The position numbers were made by a program, and so were the translations under genes. Positions 1-5,343 of a DNA stretch of 5,343 nt are shown in pieces. The first letter of the stretch is position 1. Every line of letters begins with the position of its first letter. The stretch is from contig JAESSL010000314.1 of the NCBI GenBank assembly GCA_016764135.1, positions 1 through 5,343 on the forward strand. Reading direction: 5' to 3'. The stretch comes from Alphaproteobacteria bacterium. GTDB lineage: Bacteria; Pseudomonadota; Alphaproteobacteria; UBA8366; GCA-2717185. Under the pieces are notes generated by a model. It was not told the DNA's origin, did not search any database, and saw nothing but the letters and a program-made list of their open reading frames with translations.

Positions 1-1700
1 GGATTGATCGGCGGCGGCGCGGTATCCGACGTATAGGAAATCCGGTTTGGCAGATAGTTCACTAGACCCGGATAGGCGGCGACGATGACCAGCGCAATGA
101 GCTGCAGGCAGATAAACGGAATGACGCCCTTATACATCTGGATCGTTTTAACAACGGGTGGCGCGACGCCACGTAGATAGAACAGGGCGAATCCGAAGGG
201 AGGCGTCAAAAACGACGTCTGGATATTCAGACCGATCATCACGCCAAGCCAGACGGCGGTAATATTCGCCGAAGGGTCCATCAGTAGGATCGGTGCGACG
301 ATCGGTACGACAACCACGGCGATTTCAATGAAATCCAGGAAAAACCCAAGGAAGAAAATGACCGCCATGACGATGGTGAATTGCATCCAGAACCCGCCGG
401 GCAATCCGGTCAGGAAATCGCGCACCAGATCTTCGCCGCCAAAGGCCCGGAAGGCGGCGGTCAACATCGCCGCGCCGAGCAGAATAATGAAAACCAGAGA
501 CGTTGTTTTCGCTGTTTCCAGCATGACGCCGCGCAACGTGTTGTCGATCTTCAGCGTTCGCCACCCGCTCCACACAATGGCTGAGATCAGGCTCAGCGCC
601 GCGAAGACCGCCAGCGTGACGCCGATCGCGTCGCTGGTCGTCTTGATGTTTTTCACATTGGTCGAAAAGAGACTGGTGATGACGATCAGCGCCAAAACCG
701 ATCCAATCGCCAGCAGGGCTGGATAGTAGGTGCGTTTTTGCCCGTCGTAGAGACGGTATCCCGCCATCAGGGTCGCGCCGGCGGCGCCAATGGCGCCAGC
801 CTGGTTCACCGTCGCAATGCCCATGATGATGGAGCCCAGGACGACAAAAATGAGCGCCAGCGGCGGCACCAGCACCAGTAAAACACGCAGAAGAAAGGCG
901 CCGTCAATTTTACCCTCGACTTCGACAGGGGGCGCTGATTTGGGGCGCAGCAACGCAAAAACCTGAATGTAGACCATATAGAGGACAACCAGCAGCAGTC
1001 CCGGCACAAAGGCGCCCAGAAACATATCGCCAGCGCTGGTCGACACCACGGCGAATTCGGAGGGCATTGAAAATTCGCCGGTGGCGGCTTTGTAGAGCGA
1101 CTTTCGCGCCATGCCCGCTTGATCGACGGCGCTGGCCAATTGGTCCGCCAGAATGATCAAAACAATGGAGGGCGGAATTATTTGTCCCAAAGTGCCCGAC
1201 GCCGCGATGGCGCCCGTCGCGAGGGATTGTGAATAATTGCTCCGCAGCATGGCGGGCAGGGAGATCAGTCCCATGGCGACGACAGTCGCGCCGACAATGC
1301 CGGTTGTGGCGGCCAATAACGCACCGACAAACACGACGGAAATACCCAGGCCACCTGGCACCGGGCCGAAGAGTTGCGCCATTGTGACGAGCAAATCCTC
1401 GGCGTTTTTTGACCGCTGAAGCATAATGCCCATGAAAACAAATAGCGGAATTGCGATGAGCGTATCGCGCTCAACTTCCCAATAAACGCCGCGAAAATTT
1501 GTGATGCCGGCGTTTAGCCACTGGACCGGTCCGCCTTGCGAGAAATAAGCGCTCGAGTCGCCAGCGAAGACCGCGCCGCAAAGTGCGGCCAGACCGATGG
1601 TCAAGACAGCCGATCCCGGCAAGGCGAAAGCGACAGGAAACCCCGACGACAGTGCGGAGGCCATCAAGATCACAAGGACTGCGAGAAACAGGAGTTCCAT
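1..1700 (-). CDS. dctM: TRAP transporter large permease (DctM family, long FcbT3-like form), 3' end outside window
   Basis: Inner-membrane large subunit of a TRAP transporter; it carries substrate across the membrane using an ion gradient after delivery by the periplasmic receptor. Translating the minus strand from ATG 1700 gives 566 residues with no stop before the window edge. Visible DctM hallmarks are the TM block around 118-185 with GATVVAMGLISLP and GTLGQIIPPSIVLIILA, a late hydrophobic block around 440-475 with FFLDFIEIAVVVVPIVAP, and LNIQTSFLTPPFGFALFYLR around 491-510. Usual DctM proteins have about 430 residues. Here the extra length lies in a polar insert (about 187-226) and in additional hydrophobic segments around 270-380, as in the long permeases of the FcbT3 subgroup. 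The start is 24 bases after the dctQ stop, so co-translation in one operon is likely. The Shine-Dalgarno sequence is weak (GAGAAG, 12 bases upstream). The C-terminus is missing only because the window ends; the visible tail is already proline-rich (APPPIN), so little is probably lost. Confidence 0.95.
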   Translation of the reverse strand, partial: MELLFLAVLVILMASALSSGFPVAFALPGSAVLTIGLAALCGAVFAGDSSAYFSQGGPVQWLNAGITNFRGVYWEVERDTLIAIPLFVFMGIMLQRSKNAEDLLVTMAQLFGPVPGGLGISVVFVGALLAATTGIVGATVVAMGLISLPAMLRSNYSQSLATGAIAASGTLGQIIPPSIVLIILADQLASAVDQAGMARKSLYKAATGEFSMPSEFAVVSTSAGDMFLGAFVPGLLLVVLYMVYIQVFALLRPKSAPPVEVEGKIDGAFLLRVLLVLVPPLALIFVVLGSIIMGIATVNQAGAIGAAGATLMAGYRLYDGQKRTYYPALLAIGSVLALIVITSLFSTNVKNIKTTSDAIGVTLAVFAALSLISAIVWSGWRTLKIDNTLRGVMLETAKTTSLVFIILLGAAMLTAAFRAFGGEDLVRDFLTGLPGGFWMQFTIVMAVIFFLGFFLDFIEIAVVVVPIVAPILLMDPSANITAVWLGVMIGLNIQTSFLTPPFGFALFYLRGVAPPVVKTIQMYKGVIPFICLQLIALVIVAAYPGLVNYLPNRISYTSDTAPPPIN

Positions 1701-1724
1701 ATTTTCGAAGCGCTTCTCTAGACG

Positions 1725-2774
1725 TTAATGGGGCGGTTCGACGGCGGGCCGTCTTTCGCCGGGTTCGCCGAAAAAGTCGGCGATGCTTTCCAGAAGATAA
1801 CTGGTGAACTGAATCATCATGGATACGGCGTAAATCGCGAGAAAACCGGCCATCAGGTATTTCACATACATGCCGTATCCCGATTGGGAAACCTCGAGAA
1901 CCAGCAGCGGACTGTTGATGACATTCGCCCTGCCATGCATCCCGATAATCAGGATGACCCAGCACAGTACGATGCCCAGTAACAGGCACCCAACGGCGTT
2001 GATCATGCCTTTGGTTCGGGAGGTGAAGTTGGCGTACAGGACATCCACTCGGACATGGCCGTCTTCAAACAACGTGTAGGCGCTGGCGAAGAGAAACAGC
2101 CCTGCGTACCAGAACCGCACCAGATCGCCCATAAACGCCTGCTCATACGAAAAGACGAAGCGGGTTATGACGATGGTAAGCTCGGCGACCACCACAAGCA
2201 GCGCTAGCCAGGGAAACCCGAGCGACCGGGAAAAGGCGGCGGCGATAAAGGCGGCGATGGTCAGGGGAAGGTGAATATAGGGGCCGCGAAATTGGGAACG
2301 CCCCATTTTCTGGACAAGGTCGTCGCTCAAAAAAACGCCCAGGAGTTCTTCAACCCTCAAAAACGATATGACCATGTCAGCGAAGCCGACAAAGAGGATC
2401 ATCCAGAACGACGTGCGAATGATATAGCTGGAGATCGCGTGCATGGTGGCGCTGTCGTCGCGCAAACTTCGTCGGGCGCTAAAATTTACAAACAGCCACG
2501 GACCAATCAGGCAAAATGCGTAGCTGGTGAGTTGCAACCAGCCCAACAGGAGCGCCCAACCGGTGATCGGCGCCGCGGCGCCGTCTGCGGCGAGAATTCC
2601 AAGCTGCGTCAACATTGGCGCGACGCCCGGCCACCCTCGCCAGAAAATCAGATAATTGTTCAGCAGAAAAACGAATGTGGCGACAACGATCGCCCACCCG
2701 AACGCGCGCCACAGCGCCGTCGTTGTCGATTGCGTTGCGGGAATGTCGGTAAGGGCGCCGCTTGTATCAGCCAT
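1725..2774 (-). CDS. dctQ: TRAP transporter small permease (DctQ family) with long N-terminal membrane extension
   Basis: Small membrane subunit that pairs with DctM in TRAP transporters. The protein has 349 residues, against roughly 160-200 for ordinary DctQ. The C-terminal half is the recognisable DctQ core: hydrophobic segments at about 187-208, 220-236, 258-280 and 303-328, with the family's LFEDGHVRVDVLY motif near 235-247. The N-terminal half adds about three more hydrophobic segments (about 22-47, 70-96, 115-140) and possibly a fourth short one near 168-182. The start is well constrained: an in-frame TGA lies at 2787-2789, and ATG 2774 is the only standard start before residue 54. The Shine-Dalgarno sequence is weak (GAGA, 10 bases upstream) and lies just beyond the T-run of the intergenic hairpin. 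The gene sits 73 bases after the receptor gene and 24 bases before the large-permease gene. Family assignment is secure; the role of the extension is unknown. Confidence 0.93.
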   Translation of the reverse strand: MADTSGALTDIPATQSTTTALWRAFGWAIVVATFVFLLNNYLIFWRGWPGVAPMLTQLGILAADGAAAPITGWALLLGWLQLTSYAFCLIGPWLFVNFSARRSLRDDSATMHAISSYIIRTSFWMILFVGFADMVISFLRVEELLGVFLSDDLVQKMGRSQFRGPYIHLPLTIAAFIAAAFSRSLGFPWLALLVVVAELTIVITRFVFSYEQAFMGDLVRFWYAGLFLFASAYTLFEDGHVRVDVLYANFTSRTKGMINAVGCLLLGIVLCWVILIIGMHGRANVINSPLLVLEVSQSGYGMYVKYLMAGFLAIYAVSMMIQFTSYLLESIADFFGEPGERRPAVEPPH

Positions 2775-2788
2775 AATACGCGTGTCTC

Positions 2789-2823
2789 AAAAAAGATGGG
2801 GACGGAGTCTTAGACTCCGTCCC
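2789..2823 (-). terminator. Hairpin plus T-tract between dctP and dctQ (attenuator-like terminator)
   Basis: The arms at 2799-2810 and 2812-2823 are exact reverse complements (12 bp, GGGACGGAGTCT against AGACTCCGTCCC), with one base at the centre. In practice this forms a stem of about 10-11 bp with a 3-5 nt loop. On the minus strand the stem is followed by CATC and then six T's (2789-2794). No T-run follows on the plus strand, so the structure is oriented to act on the dctP transcript. The T-tract starts four bases after the stem, later than in an ideal intrinsic terminator, so partial termination or 3'-end protection of dctP mRNA with read-through into dctQM is more likely than a full stop. 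The open operon layout downstream supports read-through. Confidence 0.7.
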
Positions 2824-2847
2824 GTTAACAAAACGTCGCGTCTTTGA

Positions 2848-3942
2848 TTAAATGCCCAATACGCGGTTGCGTTGCGTGTAGTAGGTGCCCTCGGACAGTT
2901 TTTTCCATCCGCCGACTTCCTGACGCGCAGCGGCGAAGCTGTCGTGAATGGCCTTGGCCTCGGGGCTATGGCTGCGTGCGGTTTCAAACACGGCCTCGGA
3001 GGCTTCACCGAAGCTGTCATAAATTTCATCGCTGAACTGACGAAGTTTTACGCCGTGTTCCTTCACCAGCTTAGCGAGATAGCGCCCGTTATTGGCGTTG
3101 TATTCCGCCATCAGAAGGTCATTTTCCTGACCGCTGGCCGCTTGAATCAGCAGTTGGTCGGTCTTGGACAGGCCATCCCACCATTTGGCGTTCATACCAA
3201 GCGAGATAAACCCGCCGGGCTCGTGCATGCCGGGATAGTAATAGTATTTGGCGGCTTCATAAAACTTCATGAAATAGTCGTTCCAGGGGCCGACCCATTC
3301 AGTGGCGTCGATCGCGCCGGAAACCAGATTCTCATAAATCTGACCGCCAGGGAGCGAAACAGGAGAGGCGCCAAGCTTGGCCATCACGTCGCCGCCAAGG
3401 CCCGGAATGCGCATTTTGAGGCCCTTCAAATCGTCGGCGGTCTCAATTTCCTTGTTGAACCAACCACCCATTTGTACGCCGGTATTGCCGCATGGCAGGC
3501 ATTTCAAACCAAACTGACGGGACAATTTATCCCAGAGTTGCTGGCCGCCCATATGGTGAATCCAGGCGCTCATTTCGGTGTAGGTCAGGCCAAAGGGGAC
3601 CGAGGTGAAGTATGCGAAGCCCGGATGTTTGCCCTTCCAGTAATATTCGGCGGAGATATAAGCCTGCGCATTGCCGGATGCGACTTCGTCAAACACGTCA
3701 AAGGCGCCGACGCGTTCGCCTGCAGCGAAGTATTTTACCGCTATGCGGCCTTCGGAAAGGTCGCCGATGCGTTTGGCGAAACGTTGTGCGCTGGTGCCCA
3801 GTCCGGGGAAGTCCCGACCCCAACTGGCGACGATCACCATCTCGACTTTTTTCTGTGCGATTGCAGGCGCGGCCAAGGTTGAAACGGCGACGGTGGCGCC
3901 AGCGGCAAGGCCGGCATTTTTAATAAATGAACGACGATCCAT
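2848..3942 (-). CDS. dctP: TRAP transporter periplasmic solute receptor, TakP/FcbT1-like (DctP family)
   Basis: Periplasmic binding protein that captures the substrate and hands it to the DctQM permease; the precursor has 364 residues. The N-terminus MDRRSFIKNAGLAAG is a twin-arginine-type signal, followed by a hydrophobic stretch and an AIA cleavage site before Gln30, so export is probably through Tat. Family marks in order are: GVQMGGWF (155-162), KMRIPGLGG (176-184) with Arg178 in the position of the conserved carboxylate-binding arginine of TRAP receptors, VSLPGGQIYENL (195-206), GAIDATEWVGPWND (209-222), and YYYYPGMHEPGG (233-244). These segments match the TakP group, which binds 2-oxo acids such as pyruvate; related members bind lactate or aromatic acids. 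The actual ligand cannot be read from sequence. The start is chosen at 3942 because the signal peptide begins there and AGGGAG lies 8 bases upstream; the frame stays open to an ATG at 4152, but that would bury the signal peptide behind 70 atypical residues. Confidence 0.95.
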   Translation of the reverse strand: MDRRSFIKNAGLAAGATVAVSTLAAPAIAQKKVEMVIVASWGRDFPGLGTSAQRFAKRIGDLSEGRIAVKYFAAGERVGAFDVFDEVASGNAQAYISAEYYWKGKHPGFAYFTSVPFGLTYTEMSAWIHHMGGQQLWDKLSRQFGLKCLPCGNTGVQMGGWFNKEIETADDLKGLKMRIPGLGGDVMAKLGASPVSLPGGQIYENLVSGAIDATEWVGPWNDYFMKFYEAAKYYYYPGMHEPGGFISLGMNAKWWDGLSKTDQLLIQAASGQENDLLMAEYNANNGRYLAKLVKEHGVKLRQFSDEIYDSFGEASEAVFETARSHSPEAKAIHDSFAAARQEVGGWKKLSEGTYYTQRNRVLGI

Positions 3943-3950
3943 AAATACTA

Positions 3951-3956
3951 CTCCCT
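3951..3956 (-). promoter_or_regulatory. Ribosome binding site of dctP
   Basis: AGGGAG on the minus strand, 8 bases before ATG 3942. It is the strongest Shine-Dalgarno sequence in the window and decides the start at 3942 over the upstream in-frame ATG at 4152. The much weaker sites before dctQ and dctM fit higher translation of the receptor. Confidence 0.8.
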
Positions 3957-3973
3957 GTTCTTTTGCGTTTGCG

Positions 3974-4035
3974 ACGACATTAACGTCGTGTTGGTTGCAC
4001 CGCTCCGGGGAGCGATTTTCCGAGTTGACGGAAAA
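3974..4035 (-). promoter_or_regulatory. Three tandem small hairpins in the probable dctP leader
   Basis: Three exact inverted repeats follow one another upstream of dctP. They are 4016-4022 with 4029-4035 (7 bp, loop 6), 4001-4006 with 4009-4014 (6 bp, spacer 2), and 3974-3978 with 3985-3989 (5 bp, loop 6). If transcription starts upstream of 4035, all three lie in the 5' untranslated RNA, ahead of the ribosome binding site. No known riboswitch class was recognised. They could stabilise the mRNA or be protein-binding sites in DNA; the individual stems are short. Confidence 0.4.
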
Positions 4036-4053
4036 ATACGGTCGGCGCAATAG

Positions 4054-4074
4054 AAAGCCATACAATATGGCTTT
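4054..4074. promoter_or_regulatory. Perfect palindrome, candidate operator
   Basis: The arms AAAGCCATA (4054-4062) and TATGGCTTT (4066-4074) are exact reverse complements separated by CAA. The 9-bp arms, short spacer and A/T-flanked GCC core look like the binding site of a dimeric repressor or activator. It lies about 110 bases upstream of dctP, where control of the transporter operon is expected. No regulator gene is present in the window, so the factor cannot be named. Confidence 0.55.
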
Positions 4075-4177
4075 GGAGCTTGGGCGACGGATGATCGATT
4101 TGCGTCCGTCGTCGGCCCCATTGTCAATGAAACTGGCCGTCGCGATCTTCAATCAACATGTGAATTCAGTAAACCTT

Positions 4178-4206
4178 TTGACGGTTTATCGCAATAGGGC
4201 TATTGC
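4178..4206 (+). promoter_or_regulatory. Candidate promoter of the GGT-family gene
   Basis: TTGACG (4178-4183) matches the sigma-70 -35 consensus at five of six bases. It is followed after exactly 17 bases by TATTGC (4201-4206), a weak -10 with only three matches. The site is about 70 bases upstream of the start at 4276, a plausible leader length. The -10 hexamer forms most of one arm of the palindrome at 4191-4206. Confidence 0.3.
4191..4206. promoter_or_regulatory. Palindrome overlapping the candidate -10, possible operator
   Basis: GCAATAG (4191-4197) and CTATTGC (4200-4206) are exact reverse complements with GG between them. It overlaps the spacer and -10 hexamer of the candidate rightward promoter, a position where a bound protein would block RNA polymerase. 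Its sequence differs from the palindrome at 4054-4074, so the two would be sites for different factors. Confidence 0.45.
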
Positions 4207-4275
4207 CACTTTAAGTACGTTGATGTGCCCCTATAAGAGGCGTTGGTTGCCGACACGGGCGCATATTCTGAATGG

Positions 4276-5343
4276 ATGAAGTTCATGTTGCAGACGCATC
4301 GGTCCTATCAAGGCATGATGACGGCGCCGCATCATCTGGCGGCGCAGGCTGGATTGCGGGTATTGGAGGATGGCGGCAACGCAATCGAGGCGATGGTCGC
4401 TGCCGCCGCCGCTATCGCCGTCGTTTACCCCCACATGAATGGTCTCGGCGGCGATAATTTCTGGTTGTTGCACATGCCGGGCGAGGCTGTCGCCGGAATC
4501 GATGCGTGCGGCGCCGCCGCGGGTCTTGCGGATGTCGATTTTTATCGGGAGCGGGGCTGTACGGAAATCCCGTCACGGGGGCCACTTGCGGCGCTTACGA
4601 TGGCGGGCGCTGTGTCTGGATGGCGCGCTGCGTTGGAATTGGGTCAAGGAAAATGGGGCGGGTCGCTGCCGCTGTCGCGCCTTTTTGAAGACGCCATTTT
4701 CCATGCGCGAAACGGCGTGTCCGTCACCCAAACTCAAGCCTCGAACACTGCTGGGAAACTGGATGAATTGCGCGATGCGCCGGGTTTCGCCGAAACATTC
4801 CTGATTGACGGGGCGCCGCCAATAGAAGGCGTACGGTTTCGTCAACCTCGTTTGGCCGACACCCTGGCGCATCTGGCCAAGGCCGGTCTGGATGATTTCT
4901 ATCGGGGTGATTTGGCGCATTCTCTGGCGGATGATCTTGCGCGAGCGGGGAGCCCCTTGCGTCAGAACGATTTCGAGCGCCACAAAGCGCTGAGCGTAGC
5001 GCCCCTGTCCTTGAAGGTTGCAGGCCACCGCGTTTTCAACATGCCGCCGCCGACGCAAGGGTTGGCGTCGTTGATGATGCTTGGCATATACCACCGGCTG
5101 GGCGTGCGCGACGCTGAAGGGTTTGAGTATGTTCACGCGCTGGTGGAGGCGGCGAAGGGCGCGTTTCGTATTCGCGACCGCTATGTCGGCGACCCGGATT
5201 ATATGAGCGTCGGTCCAGCGGCGTTCCTTGAAGAGTCCGCACTGGATAAGATCACCGCAAAAATTGACCGGAACATTGCGGCGCCGTGGCCCACGCCGTC
5301 AGCGCCGGGCGATACGGTGTGGCTTGGCGCGATGGATCGCGAA
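4276..5343 (+). CDS. Gamma-glutamyltransferase-family Ntn hydrolase, HpxW (oxamate amidohydrolase)-like; 3' end outside window
   Basis: The frame is open for 356 codons to the window edge, covering the large-subunit half of a self-cleaving N-terminal-nucleophile hydrolase. Family marks are TAPHHLAAQAGLRVLEDGGN (16-35), a run of alanines, then VVYPHMNGLGGDNFWLL (49-65), RFRQPRLADTLAHLAK (187-202), NMPPPTQGLASLMMLG (255-270), and GDTVWLGAMDRE at the end. Thr347 in GDTVW aligns with the nucleophile that becomes residue 1 of the small subunit after self-cleavage. True gamma-glutamyltransferases have an Arg-Glu/Ala-Pro motif after the glycine loop and Thr-Thr-His at the nucleophile. Here these are IDACGAAAG and Thr-Val-Trp, so transferase activity on glutathione is doubtful. 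The IDACGAA, IPSRGPLAALTMAGAVSGW and GDTVWLG segments recall the oxamate amidohydrolase branch (from memory, not searched). No signal peptide is evident, so a cytoplasmic enzyme is likely. The start is uncertain: ATG 4276 or ATG 4285, neither with a good Shine-Dalgarno sequence; an in-frame TAA lies at 4234-4236. Confidence 0.88.
   Translation, partial: MKFMLQTHRSYQGMMTAPHHLAAQAGLRVLEDGGNAIEAMVAAAAAIAVVYPHMNGLGGDNFWLLHMPGEAVAGIDACGAAAGLADVDFYRERGCTEIPSRGPLAALTMAGAVSGWRAALELGQGKWGGSLPLSRLFEDAIFHARNGVSVTQTQASNTAGKLDELRDAPGFAETFLIDGAPPIEGVRFRQPRLADTLAHLAKAGLDDFYRGDLAHSLADDLARAGSPLRQNDFERHKALSVAPLSLKVAGHRVFNMPPPTQGLASLMMLGIYHRLGVRDAEGFEYVHALVEAAKGAFRIRDRYVGDPDYMSVGPAAFLEESALDKITAKIDRNIAAPWPTPSAPGDTVWLGAMDRE

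Larger units (their letters stand above)
3943..4275. promoter_or_regulatory. Divergent intergenic regulatory region between dctP and the GGT-family gene
   Basis: This is 333 bases with no convincing gene. It must hold promoters for both directions. For dctP the best -35-like match is TTGACA on the minus strand (4121-4126), but the hexamer 17 bases on (GCAAAT, 4098-4103) is a poor -10, so the dctP promoter is unresolved. The region also holds at least six exact inverted repeats; the strongest are listed separately. A further pair with 7-bp arms (4085-4091 and 4105-4111) has a 13-base spacer and may be chance. Confidence 0.75.

Noticed and set aside
1471..1989. 172-codon minus-strand frame across the dctQ-dctM junction
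   Set aside because: It overlaps both real genes in another frame, and the translation is arginine-rich with no family resemblance.
2872..3882. 336-codon open frame on the plus strand, antisense to the receptor gene
   Set aside because: It lies wholly inside dctP on the other strand, has no recognisable family features and is the usual by-product of GC-rich codon use in the real gene.
4001..4014. CGCTCC-GG-GGAGCG hairpin read as a plus-strand terminator
   Set aside because: No plus-strand gene ends nearby and the following ATTTTC is a poor T-tract; it is better viewed as part of the dctP leader.
3943..4152. 70-residue N-terminal extension of the receptor from ATG 4152
   Set aside because: It would place a twin-arginine signal peptide internally, has no good ribosome site, and overlaps the palindromes of the regulatory region; ATG 3942 has AGGGAG at proper spacing.
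4243..4275. Alternative TTG start 11 codons upstream for the GGT-family gene
   Set aside because: AAGAGG lies only two bases before it, too close to serve it, and the added residues are not typical of the family; it is kept only as a minor possibility.
3671..4279. 202-codon plus-strand frame crossing the divergent intergenic region
   Set aside because: Its first half is antisense to dctP, its second half runs through the inverted repeats, and it ends at the start of the GGT-family gene; nothing in the protein is recognisable.
4573..5136. 187-codon minus-strand frame inside the GGT-family gene
   Set aside because: It is antisense to a gene with clear family motifs throughout, and its own translation shows no recognisable features.
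1..5343. tRNA, rRNA, CRISPR arrays, insertion sequences or long direct repeats
   Set aside because: None was seen on either strand; the window is ordinary transporter and enzyme genes without mobile-element signs.

Overview
The window is a GC-rich stretch of proteobacterial chromosome. An alphaproteobacterium is most likely, judging from the TakP-like solute receptor, the base composition and the twin-arginine signal peptide; this is an inference from gene type, not from a phylogenetic marker. It holds two divergent transcription units separated by a regulatory region of about 330 bases.

Left unit (minus strand, read from 3942 down to 1): a complete-looking three-component TRAP (tripartite ATP-independent periplasmic) transporter in the order receptor, small permease, large permease. 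The receptor (2848-3942) has a Tat-type signal peptide and the hallmarks of the TakP/FcbT1 group, whose characterised members bind 2-oxo acids or similar small organic acids. A strong hairpin followed by six T's sits between the receptor and the small-permease gene and looks like an attenuator that keeps receptor expression above permease expression. The small permease (1725-2774) is about twice the usual DctQ length, with extra N-terminal membrane helices. The large permease (1-1700, cut by the window edge) is also of the long type, with at least 566 residues. This long-Q/long-M pairing is typical of the FcbT2/FcbT3 subgroup. The large permease is read from the minus strand from an ATG at 1700 and stays open to the window edge.

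Middle (3943-4275): no gene. It contains an unusually dense set of inverted repeats, including a perfect 9-bp-arm palindrome (4054-4074) and a 7-bp-arm palindrome (4191-4206). The second overlaps a candidate promoter for the right-hand gene. Three small hairpins lie in the probable dctP leader.

Right unit (plus strand, 4276 to the end): the large-subunit part of a gamma-glutamyltransferase-family Ntn hydrolase, cut by the window edge just after the predicted catalytic threonine. It lacks the arginine-containing motif of true gamma-glutamyltransferases and instead resembles the oxamate amidohydrolase (HpxW)-like branch. Because oxamate is a structural analogue of pyruvate, and the neighbouring transporter is of the 2-oxo-acid type, the simplest joint hypothesis is uptake and hydrolysis of oxamate or a related small amide. 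That is inference and has not been demonstrated.
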